This document shows positions 9,901 through 18,558 of a DNA stretch of 29,294 nt, piece after piece (position 1 is the first letter of the stretch; each line of letters begins with the position of its first letter). Origin of the DNA: a virus; IMG/VR virus record IMGVR_UViG_3300043446_002569, positions 1-29,294 of that record; one strand, written 5' to 3'. Below the pieces are notes generated by a model. That model did not search any database. It was not told where the DNA came from and was given only the letters and a program-made list of their open reading frames with translations. Position numbers and translations under genes: made by a program.

Positions 9901-11215
9901 CGTCCATGTCGGAAGCATCATTCAACGTGATAGTCGTAGACGTTCTTTTATCATTAACCTTCAGATTGAAGTTAGGAGGTTTGATTTCAAATGTATCATA
10001 TTTTGGCAAGTTAACCAATACAACGTTTTGAACCACCGGATTCAATGCGGTATTTGTTAGCCAAAATGTACTATTGATACCAAACGTGGTTGGTAAAGGT
10101 GACTGTAATTTGATTACCAAACTTCCGTCTGAAAACTTTTTGGTGGAGAGAATCTTGACAAACTGATTGTCTCCAAAGTTTATAGAGTTCTTCAATGGCC
10201 CAACATACTTCGATTTGTAATCGTTGTTGACAGATGTCAAATAAGATTGAATTTGTCCGTTGAAAATGTTGTAAAGATATGTTTTACAAATTTCCGTATC
10301 TGTGTTGTTGAGATCATGAATTGATTTCAACTTCAAAGATATTGTCTCATTTACAATGTTTTCAAGAATTTTTGAATATTGATCGTATGTGAAACAGTTA
10401 TTGTAGTTTTCATACAACATCAACATCACATATTGAACAATACCAATGAAATTTTGATTTTGTTGAACGCCATTTGCGTTAGTAGCAATCAATTGATATC
10501 CGTTGTAAATCTCGTTGAGAATTTTCAACAACCCATCAGATCCATTGATTGCATATGCTCTGCTAAAAGCCGATTTGATTGTATCGTCTGCCAAATTTAC
10601 AAAGTTCAACAGATATGTTTGTTTCAAGTAATACTCGAAATCAGGCAAAATATCACGTGCTTCGATTTTTGATTCCACAAAACAATCGAACTCACTTTGA
10701 AATTCTCTTTTATCTGCCTCTGTAAAGTTCTCCTTGTCCAAAAGCAAAATAGCTTTGATTTCTCTGCGTGAAGGTGATATTTGTTTTACCAACAAACATT
10801 GTTTGTCATATGACCCGATGATGTTTGATTGAAAAGAATAAATCAGTTTGTAACTTCCATTTGTTACGCCTAGATTTTCCAAATCGGATTTTGGATCCAA
10901 TAGAATTTTGGTATTGTCATACAAAACAAACGAAGGAATAAACTCGTCGTATGAGACTTTAATCGTATTGTTTTGGATATCTTGGTATTCAATGTTCCGA
11001 GTTTGATAAACAGGTGGTTGAACAATTGGTTTCCAAATGTTCAAGTTGTCGTCGGAATCAAAAATGGAAAGCTCAATATAATCATCTTGTTGTGATCCGA
11101 AAAATTTTTCTTGCGACGGACCCTTCTTCATCAGAGATGAAATATCGGTGGTAAAATATGAAGCATAGTTTACCTTGTCTGTATAATCTGTTACTGTTGG
11201 AAATGGTAGCGACAT
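6983..11215 (-). CDS. Large baseplate/tail protein with LamG-like lectin domain (1410 aa)
   Basis: This is the largest gene in the window. Residues 560-590 carry LPEYLLVDTRNDDFIIFLSM followed by a HFD segment. Residues 655-690 carry NRILNTLPAILKSKG and LLLSCYGVP. To me this pairing resembles the topology of tail protein I-like baseplate components in contractile-tail phages, where a tail-tip helical domain leads into a fibre-linking part. Residues about 725-895 look like a concanavalin A/LamG jelly roll: SYVELPYDSSINTIEFKV at the start, GRIVFQLND in the middle and SGSIDKINLWTVP at the end. The remaining 500 residues are beta-rich and unassigned. It starts 3 nt after the stop of the Hint-domain gene and has no clear Shine-Dalgarno. 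A structural role is confident; the exact baseplate position is inferred. Confidence 0.8.
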   Translation of the reverse strand: MSLPFPTVTDYTDKVNYASYFTTDISSLMKKGPSQEKFFGSQQDDYIELSIFDSDDNLNIWKPIVQPPVYQTRNIEYQDIQNNTIKVSYDEFIPSFVLYDNTKILLDPKSDLENLGVTNGSYKLIYSFQSNIIGSYDKQCLLVKQISPSRREIKAILLLDKENFTEADKREFQSEFDCFVESKIEARDILPDFEYYLKQTYLLNFVNLADDTIKSAFSRAYAINGSDGLLKILNEIYNGYQLIATNANGVQQNQNFIGIVQYVMLMLYENYNNCFTYDQYSKILENIVNETISLKLKSIHDLNNTDTEICKTYLYNIFNGQIQSYLTSVNNDYKSKYVGPLKNSINFGDNQFVKILSTKKFSDGSLVIKLQSPLPTTFGINSTFWLTNTALNPVVQNVVLVNLPKYDTFEIKPPNFNLKVNDKRTSTTITLNDASDMDDASNTELILKQRFSSINVDYSKFENFVVYSSAKTRITIYKNKLKQIEIKQSSISQIESLTYSDAYTVAKLKSLSDEIDTIKLSFDGFEYYMWTNQYYNSFDRFPKSYEDEAAEYDTNNRDSLINNLPEYLLVDTRNDDFIIFLSMIGHHFDNIYIYIDKFPMLSYNAGGLENSIPNRVLDGMLSSFGWSMQSLVNDTSLSANYIKGANTSSISDKANTINNRILNTLPAILKSKGTIESVKLLLSCYGVPDNLLSVREFGSYSDVSQSLYTFDKLEYLLSYNPTSYVELPYDSSINTIEFKVAFSNLYSKNYNLNDEVDLLKKYSNNTTLDYRVYAYKTSLNNNGRIVFQLNDQKIESRTLPIFDGGVYSVMIRKNNPSSLYSSSANTDLIPAQYDVVVDVTEEGQTRLYSKTSRTLDYAYNASFSNDTSSSLKLGSGNFSGSIDKINLWTVPITDNNFIEHSNNFESYYQDDYENIRSELFFRLSYSYPRALNTSHEVFTYDSKTADLYNIPTVVTDADTTTDSVSSNPDLYQATLDARKSYGGQYDTSSLYPYSNVCVGDTPSTFPYNFIEYNVNQAYRLSNFGPNLLWNNKISVKDRPDVTAITPFQKSTPLDKNIDSNLIGIFASPTSNKNTEILKFFGDRNVIDDLGDPRLEFSQSYSPLDQYRTVYYSSGTPAYSGRVLYQEFITVYKLYFDSSIFESIRNVVAARNKLLTGILVEQTILERTKFPTKPVNAEVILVEVDYGNVAENQSAENIIVWSNDNIQDFDTEGTFGAISEKPAVQANPTFVTNILNNNFGGSYISDISTEQELYLCGIPDGSGKYITYLDLNISGSNVYLRSVPHYIWSVSYSASIESYDVDEKVHSYYKTFERIVATPSSSLYTDPNIVGTPHSGCTKNYLGHRPNVFSSNTYKVWANDGLSYGFFNRNSQTSTYTVDKCGETDQTSPIQSTIVTNTSVVTNNSGVLTVN

Positions 11216-11218
11216 AAT

Positions 11219-13291
11219 TTAGAATTTTCTTGCATTGAAACGATCTGCGTTGTGACCAATAATGTTGGTTCCCATCACATATCTCTCATTGTCTACATTC
11301 ATGTGCATGTATTGATCGTGTCTCAAGTATTCGACGCTGTTGACTCTCACCTTGATTCCGTCAGTGTTTTCCACACAGTCTCCCGGTTTAATATCAGTGA
11401 CTTTGATCCAACGATCTTGTCCTATATACCATTTGTGAGAGTGATCAACATCAAATACCTGTCCACCGATGTCTATTCTATAAATAGGTGCCACATCAAT
11501 ATAAGCGACATTAACTCTGTTCCATTGACCCGGAACGGAGTCTTTTAAGTGCATACCGACTGTAATGTGTCTAGCTTCAACCACTCCAAGTTCTTTAGTT
11601 TCCATCAACTGCCATACAGCTGGACATCCTCCTCCAGCTGATTCGGATAACTGCTTAGGTCTTACATTTTGTGCAGTTTCCTTGCTGTCAACCAATATCA
11701 AAGGTTCGGATGTGGATGGACAACGAATCTGATATAGATCAAACTTGTATTTTCCTTCTCCGCCTTGAGGATCGTTAATGTCTATGATTGCGGTATAGTC
11801 ATTAGACAAAGATGGCTGTTGGAATATATTAACAGATCCTCTGCCATTCATGTTCTGTAGTTTCAACAACGGTTCAATTGTATCCAACCCATCGTTGAAG
11901 AAGGTTGATACTTTTGTAAGTCTACCACGATTTGCCTCATTACTATACGACACCGTTTTTCCTTTGATAGTAATTCTGAGAGTTGCATCGACAGGACCAT
12001 CAAATGAATACACTTTAATCGACGATGGATTACTGCAAGGAAACTTAGGTGACACTATTGCGTCTCCTTTACACTCCGAATAATCTTTTGCGTTGTATGC
12101 CATTCTGGATGTCCAAATCAATCTTCCCTTGTAACTGATTGATGCGGCAACAGAATGTGGTCCACCCCAGTTTTTATAAAACAAGTTGACGGTTTTCCAT
12201 CCCGATGTTAGATTTTTGACAACAGCGTGATCATCAAGATATGCTTGTACCTGTGTGTTATATGGAGATTGACTTGTAACATTGCTCAAATCAATCATAC
12301 GCACACCATCAATTTCCATATAACCAGAGTTATCAGCGGAGAATTTGAGATTATAATCACCGGGTTCTGACAAATAAACTTGATAAGTAAGTGTATCAGA
12401 TGATTCTTGTGAATAAGACTCTGTTACATTTGGACTGTAAACACCATAAGTTGATATTAGAGGACTCGTTGGCAAACCAAGAGATTCCCACACGCCATTG
12501 TACTTTCCATAAGCATAAAACTTTTCAACGCATGCATCCGTTACAACAGGAACAACTGCTTGAACCGCAACTTTATGTATTGGTTGTGGAATAGACTGTA
12601 CAGCAGGCTGAATCGTGATATTTGACACCTGAGTAGGAAGAACCGGTATCGGTCCTTGAACTTTGTAATTTGTAGGTGGCACCAATTGAATATCAAGCTG
12701 TTTTGGACATGCGTCACCGACCGCTAAATTCGATGTGATCGATGTTGATTCGGTATTTGATACTTCGGTCGTCTGTTCTACCGTGGTTGACGTAGAGGAT
12801 GTTGATGTGCCAGATCCGCCGTTTGATTGTTGTGTGGGCGGTGAATTGATACCAGATGCGTCTGATTTTTTAGCATCATTTGAATACAGTGAGAGATATG
12901 GAAATGATGTATTAAAATCTTCCGGCGTATTTCCTTCACCGGCCTTTATTCTCAGTGATATGATAATATCTTTGCTGGCATTTATAATTGCTTCTTTTTC
13001 CGAAGGATTTACTTTAGACAACTGCAACGTTAGATCGGAGATTTTCTTTTTTAACACTGCTTTTTCAGACTCCAATGAAGAAATTCTAGGATTTTGGACT
13101 GGTGCTACATCTTTGAACTCTTCTATGTCAATATTATAGATTTTTGACACAGAGGATTGTTCAAAAACCTCATCAGACAATACTACGGCGACGTATTTTT
13201 CTGATCCTTCAACTAATATCAAGTTGCCAAATTCATCAAATACGTTGTTATACTGTCCTGTACTTACAAAGTTACTTTGTGTTGCGTTCAT
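11219..13291 (-). CDS. Tail structural protein with PA14-like domain and C-terminal Hint (intein-like) domain
   Basis: The 690-aa product has an N-terminal part with a predicted coiled coil near residues 70-105, a Ser/Thr-rich linker at 145-185 and a Pro/Val-rich linker at 205-245. A jelly-roll region at about 250-395 resembles PA14-type carbohydrate-binding modules (YSQESSDTLTYQVYLSEPG, then GYMEIDGVRM, then KNWGG). Residues 556-681 read as a Hint domain. Cys556 follows a GGG linker, VDHSHKWYI gives the block-B-type His, WIKVTDIKPGDCV is the central strand, and the block F/G region has DNERYVMGTNIIGHN with His680-Asn681. Only nine residues follow, starting with Ala682, so classic protein splicing is unlikely and C-terminal cleavage is the testable alternative. 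The ATG overlaps the stop of the upstream gene (TAATG). Confidence 0.8.
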   Translation of the reverse strand: MNATQSNFVSTGQYNNVFDEFGNLILVEGSEKYVAVVLSDEVFEQSSVSKIYNIDIEEFKDVAPVQNPRISSLESEKAVLKKKISDLTLQLSKVNPSEKEAIINASKDIIISLRIKAGEGNTPEDFNTSFPYLSLYSNDAKKSDASGINSPPTQQSNGGSGTSTSSTSTTVEQTTEVSNTESTSITSNLAVGDACPKQLDIQLVPPTNYKVQGPIPVLPTQVSNITIQPAVQSIPQPIHKVAVQAVVPVVTDACVEKFYAYGKYNGVWESLGLPTSPLISTYGVYSPNVTESYSQESSDTLTYQVYLSEPGDYNLKFSADNSGYMEIDGVRMIDLSNVTSQSPYNTQVQAYLDDHAVVKNLTSGWKTVNLFYKNWGGPHSVAASISYKGRLIWTSRMAYNAKDYSECKGDAIVSPKFPCSNPSSIKVYSFDGPVDATLRITIKGKTVSYSNEANRGRLTKVSTFFNDGLDTIEPLLKLQNMNGRGSVNIFQQPSLSNDYTAIIDINDPQGGEGKYKFDLYQIRCPSTSEPLILVDSKETAQNVRPKQLSESAGGGCPAVWQLMETKELGVVEARHITVGMHLKDSVPGQWNRVNVAYIDVAPIYRIDIGGQVFDVDHSHKWYIGQDRWIKVTDIKPGDCVENTDGIKVRVNSVEYLRHDQYMHMNVDNERYVMGTNIIGHNADRFNARKF

Positions 13292-15750
13292 TATCTAACC
13301 ACTTTGAAATAAGTATTGTTGTCTATCACTTCCACGCCACCATTTATTTCGGTTTTCAAGAGTATTTTGAAGTATCTCTCTTGCGGCAGACCTGTCATAT
13401 CCAACATAAAGTAGTTACCATTTGAGTCACAACTCAACTTTGTTCCTATATCAAAATCAATAATGACCTCTTCTGTCTCAGTATCTTTGATTGAATAATA
13501 CGTTTCTTGAGGAAGATATTTAGGGGTAAGATAAGCTGTTTGTTGCGTTGATTTGACAAAATTCTTTAGTGGGAACTTGTCACGGGCAAAAACATTTACT
13601 CTGACAACACTGTTGTGTTTATATTCTTTTTTGAGATTTTTGATTGTAGCGACAAACGGAAGTCTATCATCAATCGGTTCAAGACTTGATGTCACAAATG
13701 TACTGTCATCCCATACAACATCAATATGAGGTGAATAGATGGTGTTTGTCTCTTTGCTATAGAATCCCAACAATCCGTTTGAAGCACTATTTACGGTAAG
13801 TTCTTCGGATGTCAACAAAATTATACCTTCATTTGGTATACCGCCTGCAATCCAAGTTTTAACAATTGGAGTGATATCCATTTTAATATCCGATGCCTCA
13901 TATGAAAAACTCTGAGACATGATCAATGAACTACCAGATACCAATGACGTGTAAAAAGATGATTCGTATGACTGCGTTAGTGTGTTAGCGACACTAGCCG
14001 ATGTTTGTGTTTCAACTTGATCAATTTGTTGGTTGATATAATACACCAAACTTGACGAAAATGAATTTGTAGCGCTGGACGAAAACTGTGCGTCCAAAAG
14101 ATTCAATAAACTTGAAGTAAGCAATGGAGCCATGCTCTGACTAACGTATATCAAATATGGATCGGTGGTCCCAAGTTCGGTTGAAAGACTTGCAGAAAAT
14201 CCTAAGTAAGTATTGTTAACGTTTGTGGCATACAAACTTGCAGAGTTAGCGGATTGTGACCACTGATTCAATATTGAATATACTTGGTTAAACGTGGTTG
14301 GCGACAAAGTACGCAAACTACTTGATAGTTCGACATAATATTGTTCTGTCAAATCGGCATATGAAGCGGCAGAAGAAGAATCGTGAATAATAGTTTGAAT
14401 ACTTGAACTCAAGTGATTCACAAAAAATGTGCTTGAACTATATTCGTACTGATATAGTGAACAAGAATTACATGCAAGTGATGCGGTTTGATTGATCGTA
14501 GAAAGATAATCAGCAATGCTACTAGAAGTGTTTTGATAAGTAGGATCCGCAATAGATGTCAATAGTGCGTAAGCTTCATCCGCAGTTTGTTGTGAAGCCA
14601 GCGACTGTGACAACACTGAGTTTAGACTTGATGACAAGATACTGTTGAAACTAGATGATAAATTTGATGCTAGACTTGATGAGTATTGTTGATCAAAAGT
14701 TGGTACAGATGATTCAATGTCAAAAAACGGAGTAGCAACGCTAGAAGTTGGAGCAACAAATGTGTTTGGAATAGAATAATACCAAGTTCCACCGCCATTA
14801 CTAAATGCATCTTCTTTATAAGCCTCATCTGTCAGATAGTCGCCAATTGTCTGTTTAGGACTCAAATTGTGCCATTTTTGTCCACCAGCAACGTTTCTGT
14901 AATTCCAACTTGCACCCAATTGAGATCCTGCCTCAGCATATCTTCCGTCTCCCATTTCCCAACTTTGACTTATCGGATAAGCATATACGGAGTATTCGAA
15001 TGGAAGTTCTTGTTGTTCAAGGACATTCAATCGTAAAATGAATTTAGGATCTACAATATCACCTTTGCTTATAGAACTTGAAATTGATGTTACATCAAAC
15101 TTCAACAAAGTACGAGAACATGAAGTTTTTGCAGAAGTATTAAATCTTGGTGAGTAATATGAATACGTTCCAACAACAGATCCAAGAAGAGTACCCGATA
15201 CATTATTTAGACTGCCAGAGAAATTATGCAACTGACCTGTAAGGCTACCAGAAATCTGTCCTGTTATAGCAGACCCAGACAAACTACCAGATAGGTGAAC
15301 CACACTACCACTTACGTTTGATAGTGTTGATACCAATTGGTTTGTATAAGTTACACCGTTAATAATAGCGGAATTGACGTATCCGTATAGACTTCCGGTA
15401 AAATTACCTGTGAAATCGGATGAAATGAAATTAGAATGACTTACGACAGTTGGATTGACATATCCAACAGCGGAACCATAAACGGTGGTGGTATCAGTAG
15501 AAATATCCGATATAATTACATTGGTCGTACTTCCAGAAAAGTATGCATCTACTGATCCACTGAAATTTACTAGGTTTTCCAAAAACACTCCTGACGAAGA
15601 CATACTGGCCGATTGATACTTAACAACTGATGTAATGGTGTATGCCTGTGCTGCAACGTTTAGTATTTCGTCGATACCAAAATTTCTATCTTCCAACCCA
15701 ACAAGGTTGGTGATATAGGTGTCTTTAGATGGGAAAATAAAGTGGTGCAT
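13291..15750 (-). CDS. Tail protein with split DNRLRE-like jelly roll and Ser-rich helical insertion (819 aa)
   Basis: Segments of a DNRLRE-like jelly roll are scattered along the chain: FPSKDTYIT..NFGIDEILNV at residues 6-32, SRTLLKFDVTSIS near 211, SWEMGDGRY near 255, and KMDITPIVKTWIAGGIPNEG with GLLGFYSKET near 620-670. Two large insertions interrupt the fold. Residues 60-200 are short repeats around F/LSGSL.G (VHLSGSLSGSAITGQISGSL). Residues 350-610 are Ser/Ala/Gln-rich, probably helical, with repeats such as SSSLASNL, SSSFNSIL and SSSLNSVL. The C-terminal 130 residues (RVNVFARDKFP..) are beta-rich. The gene sits directly after the gp6-like wedge gene (1-nt gap) and overlaps the next start. 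A baseplate-linked fibre or connector is inferred; the fold assignment is moderate. Confidence 0.75.
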   Translation of the reverse strand: MHHFIFPSKDTYITNLVGLEDRNFGIDEILNVAAQAYTITSVVKYQSASMSSSGVFLENLVNFSGSVDAYFSGSTTNVIISDISTDTTTVYGSAVGYVNPTVVSHSNFISSDFTGNFTGSLYGYVNSAIINGVTYTNQLVSTLSNVSGSVVHLSGSLSGSAITGQISGSLTGQLHNFSGSLNNVSGTLLGSVVGTYSYYSPRFNTSAKTSCSRTLLKFDVTSISSSISKGDIVDPKFILRLNVLEQQELPFEYSVYAYPISQSWEMGDGRYAEAGSQLGASWNYRNVAGGQKWHNLSPKQTIGDYLTDEAYKEDAFSNGGGTWYYSIPNTFVAPTSSVATPFFDIESSVPTFDQQYSSSLASNLSSSFNSILSSSLNSVLSQSLASQQTADEAYALLTSIADPTYQNTSSSIADYLSTINQTASLACNSCSLYQYEYSSSTFFVNHLSSSIQTIIHDSSSAASYADLTEQYYVELSSSLRTLSPTTFNQVYSILNQWSQSANSASLYATNVNNTYLGFSASLSTELGTTDPYLIYVSQSMAPLLTSSLLNLLDAQFSSSATNSFSSSLVYYINQQIDQVETQTSASVANTLTQSYESSFYTSLVSGSSLIMSQSFSYEASDIKMDITPIVKTWIAGGIPNEGIILLTSEELTVNSASNGLLGFYSKETNTIYSPHIDVVWDDSTFVTSSLEPIDDRLPFVATIKNLKKEYKHNSVVRVNVFARDKFPLKNFVKSTQQTAYLTPKYLPQETYYSIKDTETEEVIIDFDIGTKLSCDSNGNYFMLDMTGLPQERYFKILLKTEINGGVEVIDNNTYFKVVR

Positions 15751-15751
15751 A

Positions 15752-17707
15752 TTATACAGCTGTTGCTATAATGTCTACGTCTGGGTTTTTAAGTTCGAAT
15801 ACACATGGATCCAGTGATGGGTATACAATCTTATTAACTGTAGCCGCATCTATGTTGTATTCGATTGGAGAATAATCTCCATCTTTTGTGGTCAAATTTG
15901 AAAGTTTAAGATAAGCAACTGATTGGACTCCTTCAACTCTTGCAATCTCCAATTCCAGTTGACTCAAGTTGATTGGTTGTGAGAAACTCCACAGATCCGT
16001 GTTGAAAAATTCCTTGACCGCATTAACACAGTTAACAAGAACTTCTTTTTTGTTGAAGTTGTTGTAGGTCACTATTTTGAATTCAACACCGATGTTGATT
16101 ACGTATCCTTCAATCAAATTGATACCATCCGTCATCATTCTGTATAGACTCAAATATTGTCGCACGTTGTGTAGCAATGCTTCATTTGGTTTTACTAGAT
16201 TTTTATTTTGATCGTAAGCCAATAGATACAAGTTGATAGAAAATGGATTCTTGAGATTTCCACTGATTATACGATCTGATTTGACCATATTATCTTGTGT
16301 CAACATTCCATTTACAACAGAGTTTGAATTGAGACTATTGTCTGAAATTACAGTTGCTTTTGCGACCGATCCAAACTTTGAAGGCATAGCATAAACTCTT
16401 GCAATGTAATCGTCTGATGTAACTACACGATTTTGTGCAGAGAAAAACGCAGATGCGTTTTGCTTGATCTCATCAATTGATTCGGGACCGTCACCGCCTA
16501 CAGCAGGCACATTGTTTTCTATTGCAAGAGAATTTTTAACAACTTGGAACAAATTCTGTTCTGCAGTAGTCAACAATGTTAGGTCGTTTTCATATTCAAC
16601 ACTTACAATACTATTGATATCTCCAGTCTGACTATTCGATTCAACACCACCACCGACCAAGTATCGTACTGTAAATTGAGTATCTTTCTTGGGGTAGATA
16701 CCGAACGAATCTGAATTGATGATGTTTGTAGGATCAACAGATACGTTCAGTGTTCGTAAATTACTCAAACTGACCCCAAGAATTTCTGCAGATGGCACAA
16801 TTATTTCATCATTGACACCCTCGTTGCCTGGACCAAATTCCAAATATGTAAGATTATCAGAGTTGATATTGGCTGTAAATTTTCTCTGAGTACGTAGCAG
16901 CTTCAATATATTTGGTACAGATGATTGATATTGTACATATCGGTCGTCGTTCAATGATGAATTTTCATATGAAGTCAACACAACATCTTGTGCTAGATAA
17001 TCAACTTCATGCCACTTGACGTTATCCTGATCACGAACATCAAGGATTTCCAATACATTAGTTTCATCCAAATACAACTTGTAAAATGGAACGCCATCAG
17101 AAACAATAAATGTTTTTTGGATGATCTTCCCAGAAATACCGTTGACAGTTTTCTTTAGCAGAAAAAATTGTGGTATACCATAATCGTCTCTTGAACTTAC
17201 AGATACTTCTCTAGGAGAGTTGGTGCTATCAACAGAAAAATCAACAAGATCGGTAGTAACAAAATATGAACCCGCACTATTGACCAACTGAGCACCTTCT
17301 TTGATTCTCAAAGCGTACTTGTTGTCAGGAACATAACTTCCGTTGTTATCTTTTATCGAAGGAATTACTTGATATACGTCAAAATTAGTAAGAGATGGTC
17401 TTGAAACTTTTGGTTTGTATCCCAAAAACTTTGATAGAGCAATGACATTCTTCTTTTCTTCGGTATATGGGAAAAGACTTTCTTTGAACTGTTGATCCAA
17501 GTAGAATCCCAAAACATCACCTACATACGCTGCCATGTCGATGAAAATTGTACCCGGAGACGAATCTGAGAAATCTTGGTAGTTTTTTGGAAAGTAAGAC
17601 TTGGTATAATCAATGAGGTTTTTCTTGAACTGTGAAAAGTCACGGTTCAAGTATGACACATCCTTGTTAGTCAAGGGTTTAAACGTTTTTTGTGTAGTTG
17701 ATGCCAT
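15752..17707 (-). CDS. Baseplate wedge protein, T4 gp6-like
   Basis: This 651-aa product matches the gp6/J-type baseplate wedge layout. An N-terminal helical region contains FSQFKKNLIDYTKSYFP, then a DSSPGTIFIDMAAYVGDVLG segment and FYLDQQFKESLF. This is the typical gp6 opening of a segment describing early wedge helices (a 'DxSPGxxxIDxxAYxGDxLxFYLD' pattern), followed by LSKFLGYKPK. The beta-rich middle holds LLTTAEQNLFQVVKNSLA (near 375-395) and a following VVTSDDYIARVYAMPSKFG, also typical. The length is close to T4 gp6. gp6 dimers form the inner baseplate ring around the tail tube. Its place directly after the gp25-like gene (2-nt gap) is the conserved wedge gene order. Confidence 0.9.
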   Translation of the reverse strand: MASTTQKTFKPLTNKDVSYLNRDFSQFKKNLIDYTKSYFPKNYQDFSDSSPGTIFIDMAAYVGDVLGFYLDQQFKESLFPYTEEKKNVIALSKFLGYKPKVSRPSLTNFDVYQVIPSIKDNNGSYVPDNKYALRIKEGAQLVNSAGSYFVTTDLVDFSVDSTNSPREVSVSSRDDYGIPQFFLLKKTVNGISGKIIQKTFIVSDGVPFYKLYLDETNVLEILDVRDQDNVKWHEVDYLAQDVVLTSYENSSLNDDRYVQYQSSVPNILKLLRTQRKFTANINSDNLTYLEFGPGNEGVNDEIIVPSAEILGVSLSNLRTLNVSVDPTNIINSDSFGIYPKKDTQFTVRYLVGGGVESNSQTGDINSIVSVEYENDLTLLTTAEQNLFQVVKNSLAIENNVPAVGGDGPESIDEIKQNASAFFSAQNRVVTSDDYIARVYAMPSKFGSVAKATVISDNSLNSNSVVNGMLTQDNMVKSDRIISGNLKNPFSINLYLLAYDQNKNLVKPNEALLHNVRQYLSLYRMMTDGINLIEGYVINIGVEFKIVTYNNFNKKEVLVNCVNAVKEFFNTDLWSFSQPINLSQLELEIARVEGVQSVAYLKLSNLTTKDGDYSPIEYNIDAATVNKIVYPSLDPCVFELKNPDVDIIATAV

Positions 17708-17709
17708 AG

Positions 17710-18099
17710 TCAGTTATTTTCCAAAAACATCTCAATCGAAGTCTGATCATTATTTACAGAAATAGTCAAATTGATGTATAGTCTATAAATATCCACATCT
17801 TCTTTTTTTAAAACTTTAATATCGATATTATCAATTGTTGCCACTGGAACCCAATAACTTATATCACTAGTTAATGCCTGCTTTACTCTTTGTGGTAAAG
17901 TAGCATCATTTTGATCGAACACAAACTTATTGAGAGAATGACCAAAGGTTGGCTGCATTCTTCTTTCTCCCCGGCGTGTGTTCAATAAATTGATAATATT
18001 GGTTTTTACTTGCTCTAACGTATATGTGGTCTGGTTGAAAAACCCACCGGGACCATTTTGAATAGGCAATGTTAAACCAAGTGGATACAGTGTTGACAT
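17710..18099 (-). CDS. Baseplate wedge protein, gp25-like (GPW/gp25 family)
   Basis: The 129-aa product has the family's usual length and signature: a central TRRGERRMQPTFGHSLNKFV motif (residues about 41-60) preceded by a helix beginning LEQVKTNIINLL, and a C-terminal beta strand pair ending INLTISVNNDQTSIEMFL. gp25 proteins bridge the inner baseplate ring and the tail sheath and act in sheath initiation. The gene is followed after 2 nt by the gp6-like gene and preceded after 1 nt by a small coiled-coil gene. GGA lies about 13 nt before the ATG, a weak ribosome site. Confidence 0.93.
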   Translation of the reverse strand: MSTLYPLGLTLPIQNGPGGFFNQTTYTLEQVKTNIINLLNTRRGERRMQPTFGHSLNKFVFDQNDATLPQRVKQALTSDISYWVPVATIDNIDIKVLKKEDVDIYRLYINLTISVNNDQTSIEMFLENN

Positions 18100-18100
18100 A

Positions 18101-18541
18101 TTACATCATTCCTACAGATCCGGTATTACTAATACCACCCGAACGTTTTTTGTCTACCGCTTTCAACAAAGATGAATAGTTCTTAGTCAAAGCATTTGCA
18201 ATTGGCTCTGGTACTTTGTCTATATGATCCATAACAGATACCGTAGATCCACCCATTCCAGATGATACCAACGAACCTTCTTGCGGAACTCCGCCAACGG
18301 TTTCGTTCAATACTTTGTTTAATACCTCATTTTTTGTGTACACCTTGTACTCTTTTTTCACGGTTGGTGCAACTGGTGCCTGTTGTTTTACTGGTTGAGT
18401 TATAACTGGACGACTTGAAACAGATGAAGTCTTGGTTGTGAAGATCTCAGCCATAACCTGTGGCAAAATTTCTGGAAGAGCTGATTTCACCTCTTCTTTA
18501 ACCACTTCTTGTATCAGTTGTTTTAATGCATCTTTGGTCAT
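18101..18541 (-). CDS. Small structural-operon protein with N-terminal coiled coil (146 aa)
   Basis: I do not recognise a family. Residues 1-35 form an acidic amphipathic helix (MTKDALKQLIQEVVKEEVKS). A Ser/Thr/Pro-rich linker with ITQPVKQQAPVAPTVKK follows, and a C-terminal part contains a Gly-rich turn (SSGMGGSTVSVMDHIDKVPE) and ends GSVGMM. The helix-linker-tail shape suits an assembly or connector factor. The gene lies between the hub and gp25-like genes. A 61-nt gap upstream holds a GATATTTATC motif, so it may have its own promoter. There is no Shine-Dalgarno. Confidence 0.75.
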   Translation of the reverse strand: MTKDALKQLIQEVVKEEVKSALPEILPQVMAEIFTTKTSSVSSRPVITQPVKQQAPVAPTVKKEYKVYTKNEVLNKVLNETVGGVPQEGSLVSSGMGGSTVSVMDHIDKVPEPIANALTKNYSSLLKAVDKKRSGGISNTGSVGMM

Positions 18542-18548
18542 AGTATTT

Positions 18549-18558
18549 GATAAATATC
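18549..18558 (-). promoter_or_regulatory. TATTTAT-type start-site motif (GATATTTATC)
   Basis: On the minus strand GATATTTATC ends 7 nt before the ATG at 18541, in the only sizeable gap within the front half of the structural operon. The same 7-mer TATTTAT lies just upstream of, or overlapping, four other gene starts in this window. Read on the plus strand it is GATAAATA, the NATAAATA late-promoter form but pointing the wrong way. Confidence 0.4.

Noticed and set aside
11219-11626. A full intein that splices two exteins
   Set aside because: There is no nucleophile at +1 and only nine residues follow the domain, so there is no meaningful C-extein.
12735-13139. Plus-strand frame of 134 codons, and other plus-strand frames across the window
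   Set aside because: All are antisense to well-supported minus-strand genes, have low-complexity products and lack ribosome sites or promoters.
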